Origin: Ginsengibacter sp963792025
Lineage (GTDB): Bacteria > Bacteroidota > Bacteroidia > Chitinophagales > Chitinophagaceae
Assembly (NCBI GenBank): GCA_963792025.1
Contig: CAWBUS010000003.1
Location: 124,001 to 188,000 of the forward strand
Length of the DNA: 64,000 nucleotides
Direction of reading: 5' to 3'
Shown piece by piece: positions 8,903 through 17,772 of the stretch (the first letter of the stretch is position 1; every line of letters starts with the position of its first letter). The notes beneath the pieces are model-generated. The model did not search any database and was not told the origin of the DNA. It was given only the letters and a program-made list of their open reading frames with translations. Made by a program: the position numbers and the translations under genes.

Positions 8903-9368
8903 AACTTAAAAGTTTTAGCAAACGTAATTATTTTTACCAAATTTAAAAAAAATATTCCACCTTTTAATTAAAAAATATTCCAACAGAAGCAATCTACCCA
9001 AGACTCCCACTTCAAACTTCCGGCTTTTTTTTCATAGAATCTACGGCCTCGCAATTGACTCAGTTTGGCTGCAGGTGCAGCAACTACCGCGCTGCCTGAT
9101 CAGGTCCTATAATAAATACACTCTACAATAGATTTCCCCTCCCTTCGTTATCCCTTTAGGCATCGTCGTTTGAAAGCCCTATGATAGCCCTTCGGGACTT
9201 CTTCGGCAGTTGTTCGGTCGCAGGGAGCGAACAGATTATAAGCATGTCCCGCGTAGCCTTTGGAAAAGGTTATAAAGAGTGAGGAGCCTATGAGGGCGTA
9301 GCTAACAGACACGGCTACACGAAAAATATAAAAAAAATATATTCATTTCATTTTAAAAATAAAAAAAT
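8903..9368. other. Gene-free stretch between divergent genes
   Basis: No coding region is evident in these 466 bases. The first 60 bases are very AT-rich and probably hold the promoter of the gene at 8902. Further on there is a hairpin GCTGCA-GG-TGCAGC (9068-9081), a 10-base palindrome CCTGATCAGG (9095-9104) and an inverted repeat TGTTCG-N11-CGAACA (9211-9233). The last 50 bases before the ATG at 9369 are almost pure A/T and presumably form the leader of that gene. I could not fix a promoter with confidence. Confidence 0.4.
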
Positions 9369-10010
9369 ATGGCAACAATTCCTAACGGTATCTTAGGCGG
9401 TATACAAGGCCAGGTGGGCACCGTAACCGGCTATAACAGGTATGGCATAGACGTAATACGCGTGGCTAAAAACAGCGGCGTGGTACAACCTACTGCCAAA
9501 CGCATTGCCCAGCGCAGTAAGATTACCGTATGCAATGTATTTGCGAAAGCATTTGCCGGCAAGGGCTTTTTTACAAAAACATTCCCGGCTTTCGGTCATA
9601 CCGGCTCGGGCTATAACCGTGCCGTTAGTGCGCTCATGAGCCTGGCGCTGATACCTTCGAATGATGGCGTAACCATCAGCTACCCGCTGGTATTGGTATC
9701 CAAAGGTAACCTGCCTCCTGCGTTAAACGCTGCCGCGACAGCAACTGCTGCGGGCAACATACAATTTACCTGGACGGATAATGCCGGTACGGGTACCTCC
9801 AAAAAAAATGACAAGGCCGTATTGGTTGCTTACTTTCCCGCAACAAACGAAGCGGTTTATAGTTTTGCCGCAGGAACAAGAGCATCCGGCAATGGGGTTC
9901 TTGAAACCGGTAACCGGCAAGGTCAGGCAGCCGAAACATGGCTGGGCTATTTAAGCGATGATGAAAAAGATGCTGCCTGCAGCGTATATGCGGGCCACGT
10001 TATATTGTAA
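9369..10010 (+). CDS. DUF6266-like protein
   Basis: This 213-residue protein has a glycine-rich opening (NGILGGIQGQVGTVTGYNRY) followed by an IRVAKN-type strand and the QPTAKRIAQRSKITVCNVFA segment. These resemble the DUF6266 family, which is frequent in Bacteroidota and has no known function. The C-terminal half is beta-rich and looks like an immunoglobulin-type fold (NIQFTWTDN, KAVLVAYFP, TWLGYLSDD). There is no signal peptide. It is convergent with the permease array, from which it is separated by an inverted-repeat element. A distantly similar gene lies at the other end of the array (57688-58404). Confidence 0.6.
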   Translation: MATIPNGILGGIQGQVGTVTGYNRYGIDVIRVAKNSGVVQPTAKRIAQRSKITVCNVFAKAFAGKGFFTKTFPAFGHTGSGYNRAVSALMSLALIPSNDGVTISYPLVLVSKGNLPPALNAAATATAAGNIQFTWTDNAGTGTSKKNDKAVLVAYFPATNEAVYSFAAGTRASGNGVLETGNRQGQAAETWLGYLSDDEKDAACSVYAGHVIL

Positions 10011-10176
10011 CCGGCGATTAAATGATCGCTGCCAGCGCAGGAGTAAATTAAGCGTTATGCACTGTGTTATTTAACATTCAAACTATGAGCATAACTGGCA
10101 ATGATCATTCAATAATTCTTGACTCTTCCGGGTGCTTCACCATAACTCACTTTGTTCTTAAACGTGCCTGTCGGCG

Positions 10177-10389
10177 GCTACTGAGTGGACACAAGTGTTA
10201 TGACACTAAGCCCTGAAAATTTATTGTGTGAAAATTTATTGCCACGCCCTTTAGGGCGTGGATTGTAACAAAATTTATACTGGCTTTAGCCTAAAGAATA
10301 AGCCTTGGGCTAAAGCCCGTTATGTTTATTTCTTTGTCCCTGCTCTAAAGAGCAGGGCAATAAAAATAAAAATGTGTCCACACAGTAGC
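10177..10389. mobile_element. MITE/REP-like element with terminal inverted repeats
   Basis: A 17-base terminal inverted repeat (GCTACTGAGTGGACACA at 10177-10193 and its complement at 10373-10389, one mismatch) encloses three perfect hairpins. They are CCACGCCC-TTTA-GGGCGTGG (10242-10261), GGCTTTAGCC with GGCTAAAGCC (10282-10317) and CCCTGCTC-TAAA-GAGCAGGG (10338-10357). A 15-base unit TGAAAATTTATTGTG is also repeated in tandem from 10214. No open reading frame fits. The layout is that of a non-autonomous MITE or a REP cluster. It sits between convergent genes, where the hairpins could also stop transcription from both sides. The rest of the 10011-10412 gap shows nothing else. Confidence 0.6.
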
Positions 10390-10412
10390 GGGCAGGCTCT
10401 TCACTTGTTTAC

Positions 10413-12773
10413 CTATTCAGCACGTAAAGATTTCACCGGGTTGGCAATTGCTGCTTTCACCGATTGAAAGCTGATCGTTAACAATGTAATCAGCAATACG
10501 GCCAACGCCGCAATAATAAACACAGCGGGTGTTATCGATATACGGTAAGCAAAACCCTGCAACCAGTTACTCATCATCCACCACGAAACCGGGAAGGCAA
10601 TAATTAATGAAAGTGCAACGAGCTTTACAAAATCAAGCGACAACATGGCAGTAATGTTCGCAACAGAAGCACCCACCACTTTTCTTATGCCAATTTCCTT
10701 TCTTCGTTTTTGCGCAGTGAATGCAGCTAAACCAAACAAGCCCAAACATGAGATAATAATGGCGAGGCCTGCAAAATATTTTGATAATACAGAAACCCTT
10801 GTTTCACTTTCATATTGTTGCTGATAAGCTTCATCCAAAAAATTAAAGGTGAACGGAAAGCCGGGATTAAAGCTTTCATACAAATGCCGAATGGAATTTA
10901 TTGTCGCCTGTTGATTATTGCTGCTGATGCTTGCAACGATAGTTCTTCGTTGTGGTACCAGTACTAAAAATGACGGCTTTATCGCTGTATGCATCGATTC
11001 AAAATGAAAATCTTTTACGATACCAATAACCCGGACGTTTTTACCATACAACTGTATTGTTTTTCCTACCGGATCTTTTAAATGCATGGCACTTGCTGCC
11101 GCTTCATTTAAAATGATAGCAGATGAATCCGTACCAAAATCTCTTGAGAAACTTCTCCCTTCTTTCATATGCATGCCCATCGTCTCCGTAAAATCATAAT
11201 CGGTCTCAAACCCTTCAAAATAGGTATTGTCGTTTGTTGGTTTGTCCTGCCAATCCAGGCCACTGGTAGCATAGTTATGCCCAACCATTCGGTGATTAAC
11301 TGCACTTACATTATTTACCCCGGGAATCATTTTCAATTCAGCAATAAAAGCATCTTGTTTGGAAGCAAGATTTCCTTCTGCCGATAAGCGCAACACATTA
11401 TTTTTATTATAGCCCGGGTCAGCATTTTGTATAAATTGAATTTGCTGATAGATAATAAATACTGCAATAATCAAAACTGTTGATAAGGTAAACTGGAAAA
11501 CAACCAATCCCTTTCTTGATAATAATTCTGCAGCAGATGTATTGAGCTTGCCTTTTAAAATTGATAATGGATTGAACCTGGAAATATATAAAGCAGGATA
11601 ACTTCCGGCAATAAAACCTGTTATTAATGCAATGCCAATTATAGCAGCAATCATTTGCCAGGTAAAATGTAATGAAATAGTTTTTCCGGTTATTTGATTG
11701 AATGCCGGTAACAATAATGTGGCAATAACAACAGCAAACAACATGGCAAAAAGCGTAAGTAAAAATGATTCTGTAAGAAATTGGAATATTAATTGTCTTC
11801 TGCCTGCGCCAACTACTTTTTTTATACCTACTTCTTTAAATCTGCTTGCAGCCTTAGCTGTTGAAAGATTCATGAAATTGATGCAGGCAATCACCATTAT
11901 AAATATAGCCAGCAGTGAAAACAGTTTTACATATTCAATTCTTCCACCACTTTGTTCATTACCATTATAATTATTATGCAGGTAAACCTGGGAAAATTTC
12001 ATTGGATATACATTCGTGCTGGTATCATCCGTATTTTTTTTGATGATATCAGCAACATTCTTTTTAAAAATGTTCGCATCAACACCGGGTTTTAATAAAA
12101 CATAATTTAACGGGCCCGTGCTGCGCCAGTACGTTACCCATGTTGCTCTTGTTCTGAAGTAATCAAATGATAAAACAAAATCAAATTGCTGCGAAGAATT
12201 GGCAGGCATTTTTTTAAACACACCTGATACAAAAAATGTTGTATCATGATCAAACCCTACAGCCTTACCAATAATATTTTGTGTGGTGCCAAATAATTTT
12301 AAGGCAAGCTCATCACTCAATACAATTGAATTATTAGCAGCGAGAACATTACTCCTGTTGCCATCCAGTAATGTAAAAGAAAAAATATTGAAATAATCTT
12401 TTTCGGCATACTGCCCGCTTGCTTTTATATTTTTATCATTTGCAGAAAGTGTATTTGGCGCGGACCAGCCCGGTGGTGCAACCGCAGCGGCATATTCAAC
12501 TCCCGGAACAGTTTGCTTAACGGCATCACTTAATTTACCGGATGATTCTTCTGAATAGCTAACATCGCCGCTTGCATTACTTCTTTGCTCAAACAATTTA
12601 TATAACCGGTCATCATTCGCGAAGAATTTATCATAACTCAACTCATCACTCACCCATAAAAAAATAAGTAAGGCGCAGGCAAGCCCGGCAGACAAACCTA
12701 ATACATTCAATAAGGTGAATTGTTTGTCTTTAACAAGATTGCGCCAGGCAATTTTAAGATTTGTTTTAAACAT
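10413..12773 (-). CDS. FtsX/MacB-like permease, last gene of six-gene operon
   Basis: This 786-residue inner-membrane protein shows the layout shared by the array. The first membrane segment is at about 20-42 and the first extracytoplasmic MacB-type domain at 43-280. Three membrane segments follow (283-303, 334-356, 374-395), then a fifth segment at 423-442, a second extracytoplasmic domain to about 665, and three final segments. The cytoplasmic coupling helices that would touch an ABC ATPase are RFKEVGIKKVVGAG (about 311) and RRKEIGIRKVVGAS (about 690). The first has the unusual IKK for IRK. The tail is QSVKAAIANPVKSLRAE, with A for the usual T. No ATPase gene is nearby. It is divergent from the other copies and has no obvious closest sister in the window. 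Confidence 0.9.
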   Translation of the reverse strand: MFKTNLKIAWRNLVKDKQFTLLNVLGLSAGLACALLIFLWVSDELSYDKFFANDDRLYKLFEQRSNASGDVSYSEESSGKLSDAVKQTVPGVEYAAAVAPPGWSAPNTLSANDKNIKASGQYAEKDYFNIFSFTLLDGNRSNVLAANNSIVLSDELALKLFGTTQNIIGKAVGFDHDTTFFVSGVFKKMPANSSQQFDFVLSFDYFRTRATWVTYWRSTGPLNYVLLKPGVDANIFKKNVADIIKKNTDDTSTNVYPMKFSQVYLHNNYNGNEQSGGRIEYVKLFSLLAIFIMVIACINFMNLSTAKAASRFKEVGIKKVVGAGRRQLIFQFLTESFLLTLFAMLFAVVIATLLLPAFNQITGKTISLHFTWQMIAAIIGIALITGFIAGSYPALYISRFNPLSILKGKLNTSAAELLSRKGLVVFQFTLSTVLIIAVFIIYQQIQFIQNADPGYNKNNVLRLSAEGNLASKQDAFIAELKMIPGVNNVSAVNHRMVGHNYATSGLDWQDKPTNDNTYFEGFETDYDFTETMGMHMKEGRSFSRDFGTDSSAIILNEAAASAMHLKDPVGKTIQLYGKNVRVIGIVKDFHFESMHTAIKPSFLVLVPQRRTIVASISSNNQQATINSIRHLYESFNPGFPFTFNFLDEAYQQQYESETRVSVLSKYFAGLAIIISCLGLFGLAAFTAQKRRKEIGIRKVVGASVANITAMLSLDFVKLVALSLIIAFPVSWWMMSNWLQGFAYRISITPAVFIIAALAVLLITLLTISFQSVKAAIANPVKSLRAE

Positions 12774-12823
12774 AAAATTTGTTTTGGGCTAATAGCTCTT
12801 GGCCATTAGCTATTGGCTATTAA

Positions 12824-15268
12824 TTATTCCGTTCTCAAGCTCTTCACCGGGTTGGCAATGGCCGCTTTAATTGATAGTGTGCCTATTGTTATCAACGCAA
12901 TTAAAAGTGTTATTACACCGGCGCCACCAAACATCCACCATGCAGGGCTAACATGATATGCAAAGTTTTGAAGCCAGCTATGCAATACCACATAAGCAAC
13001 AGGCCAGGCAACCAGGTTGGCGACCAGTATCCAAAAAACAAATTGTCGTGAAATAGTTGCTATTACCACGGTGACGCTTGCACCTAAAACTTTCCTGATG
13101 CCTATTTCTTTTTTACGTTGTTCTGTAACAAACATGGCAAGGCCAAGTAAACCAAGACAAGCCACCAGCACACCCAATGCTGATAACAAAGTTGATAACG
13201 CACTCACTTTTCTTTCGTTGCTATACAAATTATCGATCCTATCGTTGAGGAAACTAAAGTTGCATTTTTCAACCGACTGCAAGCCGTTCCATGTTGCTTC
13301 AACATACCTGCGGACATTTGCGGCATCGTTACCCCTGTATTTGATGGTGATGTAAGTGGATGCCTGCTGTACTTTATTAAGATGTAACACCAGTGGCTTT
13401 ACCACCTGGTGCAGCGATTCAAAATTGAAGTCTTTTGTTACACCAATGATGCGGTAAACCCTTGGTACAGAATCATTGGAAACCATCGTAATATGATGAC
13501 CAAGTATTGATTTTGCATTAGGAGCAAAATCTCTTGCTGCTGTTTCATTGATCACTACAGCACTGCTATCGGTAGGCATTGATGCGTCAAAAAAGCGGCC
13601 TTCGTTCATGGCGATACCAAATGTTGGGACAAAATATGGATCCACGTCGAGATAGGCTGCTAAGACAGGGTCTGTGTTGGTCTGATTCTCGAATGTGTAA
13701 GCAGATCCGGGCACGCCTGCTGCAAATATGAGTGATGAATTGGTTACGGATTCAACAGAAGCATTTTTGAGTAATTCCTGCCTGAATGCCTGCAGCTTGT
13801 TGCCAAGTGATGTCCCGTTAATGATGGTGATCAATTGCTGCGATTTAATACCAAGGTCCTTGTGCTGCATGAAACGGAGCTGTGTTTTCACAGCCATCAT
13901 ACCAATGATCAGGGCTATGCTTATTGCAAACTGGCTTACAACAAGCACACTGCGCAACGATGCCTTGCTTTTTCGCTTCAATCCTTTTAATGTTTCTACC
14001 GGCTGAAAGGCTGAAAGAAAAATGGCCGGGTAGCTGCCCGCAAGCAGGCCAACAATAATGGTAAATGCCAGCAGCAACGGAACGGTAAAGGCATTATCAA
14101 AGAAATTAAGTGCTGTAGTTTTGCCTGTGAGTTGATTGAACCAGGGCAATGCTATTTGTACAATGATAACCGCTGCTATCACGGCAATAACGGTGGTTAA
14201 TATAGCCTCTGTAAAATACTGCATCATGAGCTGCCACCTGCGTGAGCCCAGCGTTTTGCGGATACCTGTTTCCTTTGCTCTTTTTTCACTTCTTGCTGTT
14301 GCAATATTCATGAAATTAAAAACAGCTATCAGCAATACAAACAAAGCAGTGGCAATAAAAATGCGCACATATAAAATGTTACCGATGCGTGCATTTCCCC
14401 ATTCTGTATTGGGATCAATGCCATACTTTTCTTTGGAGTACAGGTAAATGCTGGTAAGCGGTTGCAGTTTCATTTCAAAAGCATTTGCATTTGCTTTAGA
14501 ATTATTGTATTGCACATTGAGCAGTTTTTCTATTTGCGGGCCTGCCCTTTTATCAACAATAGATTTTAGCCTTTGCTCAACAGCCTTTGCATCGGCGCCT
14601 TTCTTCAGCATGATAAAATTAGAGTAGTACAAGGCAAGCCATTTATCATCATCTCTGCCATGAAGTGTACTCATAGAAATGAACATATCAGCATTGAAGT
14701 GAGCATTTTCAGGAAAATCCTTCATTACAGCCGATACAATAAAGGACGCCGTATCATCTACCAGCAATTGTTTACCAACCGGGTCTTCATCGCCAAAATA
14801 TTTTTTGGCAGCAGATGTAGTCATTACTAACTGGTAAGGCGCTGATAGTGCGGTGGCAGCATTGCCTTTCAGCAGTTGATGATCAAATACCCTGAAGTAA
14901 TCAGCGTCTGCAGTGTAAACAAGGTTTTCGCGAAAAGCCTTGTCTTTATACCGCATATTATAGCTACCCTCATAACCAATTAATGTGTTTGCTTCTACCT
15001 CAGGGAATTGTGTTCTGAGTATCTGTGCAACGGGCGGGCTGCTCTTTGCGCTGTTAGATGCTACACCGTTAAGATCAATATGGGTATACAACCTGTAGAT
15101 GTGATCCGCATTGGGATAAAAGGTATCGTAACCAAATTCACTTTTTGCAAAGAGATATAAGATGATTGCGCATGCAATGCCTATAGCAAGCCCGCCAACA
15201 TTGATGAGGGAAATCCGGGGGTTACGTACCAGGTTCCGCCATGCGGTCTTGAAATAATTTTTAAACAT
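12824..15268 (-). CDS. FtsX/MacB-like permease
   Basis: This 814-residue permease is the fifth gene of the 25087-10413 operon, with 50 bases to the next gene. Its first membrane segment is GGLAIGIACAIILYLFAK. The coupling helices are RAKETGIRKTLGSRRWQL (about 320) and RKKEIGIRKVLGAS (about 718), and the tail is LSIKAAIANPVKSLRTE. The helix after the second coupling motif (VVIATISRQFVFWI) lacks the usual LLSKDF wording seen in most copies. The first extracytoplasmic domain contains the YFGDEDPVGK signature common to MacB-type domains here. It is a singleton in the array by overall sequence. Substrate unknown. Confidence 0.9.
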   Translation of the reverse strand: MFKNYFKTAWRNLVRNPRISLINVGGLAIGIACAIILYLFAKSEFGYDTFYPNADHIYRLYTHIDLNGVASNSAKSSPPVAQILRTQFPEVEANTLIGYEGSYNMRYKDKAFRENLVYTADADYFRVFDHQLLKGNAATALSAPYQLVMTTSAAKKYFGDEDPVGKQLLVDDTASFIVSAVMKDFPENAHFNADMFISMSTLHGRDDDKWLALYYSNFIMLKKGADAKAVEQRLKSIVDKRAGPQIEKLLNVQYNNSKANANAFEMKLQPLTSIYLYSKEKYGIDPNTEWGNARIGNILYVRIFIATALFVLLIAVFNFMNIATARSEKRAKETGIRKTLGSRRWQLMMQYFTEAILTTVIAVIAAVIIVQIALPWFNQLTGKTTALNFFDNAFTVPLLLAFTIIVGLLAGSYPAIFLSAFQPVETLKGLKRKSKASLRSVLVVSQFAISIALIIGMMAVKTQLRFMQHKDLGIKSQQLITIINGTSLGNKLQAFRQELLKNASVESVTNSSLIFAAGVPGSAYTFENQTNTDPVLAAYLDVDPYFVPTFGIAMNEGRFFDASMPTDSSAVVINETAARDFAPNAKSILGHHITMVSNDSVPRVYRIIGVTKDFNFESLHQVVKPLVLHLNKVQQASTYITIKYRGNDAANVRRYVEATWNGLQSVEKCNFSFLNDRIDNLYSNERKVSALSTLLSALGVLVACLGLLGLAMFVTEQRKKEIGIRKVLGASVTVVIATISRQFVFWILVANLVAWPVAYVVLHSWLQNFAYHVSPAWWMFGGAGVITLLIALITIGTLSIKAAIANPVKSLRTE

Positions 15269-15324
15269 AGAAGTCGATTTATGAAGTACGATTTAATTAC
15301 CCTTCTTTTTCAGTTTTAAAATAG

Positions 15325-17724
15325 TCATTCCGTTCTCAAACTTTTGACAGGGTTTGCCACCGCTGCTTTTATTGCCTGGAAACTGATGGTAGCAAACGCA
15401 ATAAGCAAAGCAATCAAAACAGCAACTACGAATATCCACCAGCTTATGTCAATTCTATAAGCATAATCCTGTAACCATTTATGAACGCTGAACCATGCAA
15501 GGGGCAGCGCAATAAGGGCAGCGATTAATACATATTTCAAAAAATCTTTTGAGAGCATCAGCACCAGGTTTTGTAAGGAGGCTCCCATTACTTTCCTGAT
15601 GCCTACTTCTTTTGTTCTTCTTTCGGCGGCATACGATGCCAGCCCGAATAAACCCAGACAGGAAATGATGATAGCCAATATAGCCAGTGTTCCAACAATG
15701 GTACTTATTTGCGAGTCGGAACGATAAAGCTCATTAAAATGGTCGTCGAGAAACTGGTAATCAAGCGGTGTATCAGCACAATCTTTTTTCCATACTGATT
15801 CGATAAATGCGATAGCAGCTTTTTGCCTGTCGCCATTTATTTTAACAGACATATCACCGTACCCCCACTCCTTTTGGTTAAACATGAACATCGTCTCAAT
15901 CTTATTGTGCAAAGAATTAAAATTAAAATCTCTTGCGATGCCCACTATGTGGCCCAGCGAATCAAAGCCGAATTGTTTATCCAATAGTGATGTTATGCCG
16001 GCTTTGGATGAATCTTCTTTTAATAATTCTTTTGCCAGCGTTTCATTAATAATATATTCCTTGCCATTTGCAGATGCTTCTGATGAAAAATTCTTTCCTG
16101 CCACTAACGGTATTTTATAAAGATTGAGATAATCGGGATCAACGATCAAACGCGTAGAGCTAAGGTGCCGCAGCGGACCATCACCTTTAAATTGTATACC
16201 AGATTGGTCCAGGTGGCTGCCCAGTATATCCTGGGAAGCTGTAACACCTGTTACCAAAGTATTCTGCAGCAAATCTTTTTTCAGAATATCATACTTTCGG
16301 GAGGTACCATTCTGCAATTTTACATTTACCACCTGGTCGTGATCAAAACCGGTGGGCTTGTTCTTCATATAGTATAGTTGCTTTATGGCAAACGTAGTAG
16401 CGATCATCAAAAAAATAGCACAGGCAAACTGGCCTACCACCAACACGTTTCGTAACATACTTTTATTTCTGCCTGTTTGAACGGAACCTTTCAACACTTT
16501 TATGGGTTGGAATGACGATAAGTAAATAGCAGGATAGATACCAGTAATGATCCCGAGAAATACGGCACCAAGGATAAGAGAAAATAAAAGTTTCCAATTG
16601 CTGAACAATGAGAAAGAGAGTTCACGCTGACTTAAATGATTTACCGCGGGTAAAAAAATAATTACGAGTATAGCAGCAATGATCATCGCAATAAATGACA
16701 GAACAATCGATTCACTAATGAACTGTAAGGCTAACTGCCATCGATAAGCTCCTATTGATTTTCTAACGCCTACTTCCCTTGCCCTTTCCGCAGAGCGGGC
16801 AGTAGACAAGTTCATAAAATTGATGCAGGCAATCAATAGAACTATCAGGGCGATAATAAAAAAAAGATTGGTATAGCTCTCATCGAATTGCTGGTAGTTG
16901 AATCTGTCAAGGCCAATATCAGTTGCACCTCCATGTACTTTTTTCAGCGGCAGCAGGAACAATTCATAGCGCTTCCAGTTATCATCTGACATGTGTCTTT
17001 TAAGATAATCCGGGAACTTTTTTTCCATGGCAACAGTATTTGTATTGGGAGCAAGCTCCAGGTAAGTGTTCAGCCAATTGCTGCCCCAGTTATTCATCCA
17101 GTCAGGTCTTTCAATTGTACTGAAAGGTATGAGAGCATCGAATTGAATTTGAGAATTTTGAGGAACATTATCAAGCACGCCGGTCACCAAAAGGGTTGTT
17201 GTATCATGATCATAATTCACCAGCACTTTACCAACAGGATCTTCTTTGCCGAAAAACATTTCTGCAGTTGCCTTCGTCAATACAATACTGTTCTTCTTTT
17301 GCAAAACAGATTTCCTGTCGCCATTAAGCAGTTTAAAATCGAACATGTTGAGGAAGGTGGAATCAACAAAGCATATTCTTTTAATAAAAACTTTTTTATC
17401 GCCGTGGTATAACGGTGTGTTCTCTGCCGCGCTGATCCTCGTGTAATTCATTATTTGAGGGAAGTCCGCTTTGAGTGTGGGCGCCATGGGAAACATGCTC
17501 AACGCCACTTTCTGAGCGGCTACCATACCCTCAAACTTTTGCACTTCATTCAACCGGTAAATATTTTTCTTATTAAAATTGTCAAAGCTTCTTTCGTAAG
17601 AAACAAAAAGCAGGATGATAATGCAGGCTGCGATGCCAACAGCAAGTCCCGTAATATTGATGGTGGAATAAATTTTATTCTTCCAAAGATTTCTCCAGGC
17701 GGTTTTGAAATAATTTTTAAACAT
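15325..17724 (-). CDS. FtsX/MacB-like permease
   Basis: This 799-residue permease is the fourth gene of its operon, with 56 bases to the next gene. It opens MFKNYFKTAWRNLWKNKIYS. The coupling helices are RAREVGVRKSIGAYRWQL and RTKEVGIRKVMGASLQNL, and the tail is FQAIKAAVANPVKSLRTE. The first extracytoplasmic domain has MFFGKEDPVGKVL. The second contains an insertion-like stretch around LLKEDSSKAGITSLLDKQFG that is not obvious in the neighbours and may extend its ligand-facing surface. The reading frame is intact throughout. Confidence 0.9.
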   Translation of the reverse strand: MFKNYFKTAWRNLWKNKIYSTINITGLAVGIAACIIILLFVSYERSFDNFNKKNIYRLNEVQKFEGMVAAQKVALSMFPMAPTLKADFPQIMNYTRISAAENTPLYHGDKKVFIKRICFVDSTFLNMFDFKLLNGDRKSVLQKKNSIVLTKATAEMFFGKEDPVGKVLVNYDHDTTTLLVTGVLDNVPQNSQIQFDALIPFSTIERPDWMNNWGSNWLNTYLELAPNTNTVAMEKKFPDYLKRHMSDDNWKRYELFLLPLKKVHGGATDIGLDRFNYQQFDESYTNLFFIIALIVLLIACINFMNLSTARSAERAREVGVRKSIGAYRWQLALQFISESIVLSFIAMIIAAILVIIFLPAVNHLSQRELSFSLFSNWKLLFSLILGAVFLGIITGIYPAIYLSSFQPIKVLKGSVQTGRNKSMLRNVLVVGQFACAIFLMIATTFAIKQLYYMKNKPTGFDHDQVVNVKLQNGTSRKYDILKKDLLQNTLVTGVTASQDILGSHLDQSGIQFKGDGPLRHLSSTRLIVDPDYLNLYKIPLVAGKNFSSEASANGKEYIINETLAKELLKEDSSKAGITSLLDKQFGFDSLGHIVGIARDFNFNSLHNKIETMFMFNQKEWGYGDMSVKINGDRQKAAIAFIESVWKKDCADTPLDYQFLDDHFNELYRSDSQISTIVGTLAILAIIISCLGLFGLASYAAERRTKEVGIRKVMGASLQNLVLMLSKDFLKYVLIAALIALPLAWFSVHKWLQDYAYRIDISWWIFVVAVLIALLIAFATISFQAIKAAVANPVKSLRTE

Positions 17725-17772
17725 AGAAGTTCTTTTAAATTCGTCTAGTAGTTACCGTTAGCGTCCCAAAAT

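Noticed and set aside
9211..9233. TGTTCG-N11-CGAACA upstream of the DUF6266-like gene as a fourth activator site
   Set aside because: The spacer is 11 bases rather than 4, there is no second site 21 bases away and no TGG-N8-TTG element at the right distance.
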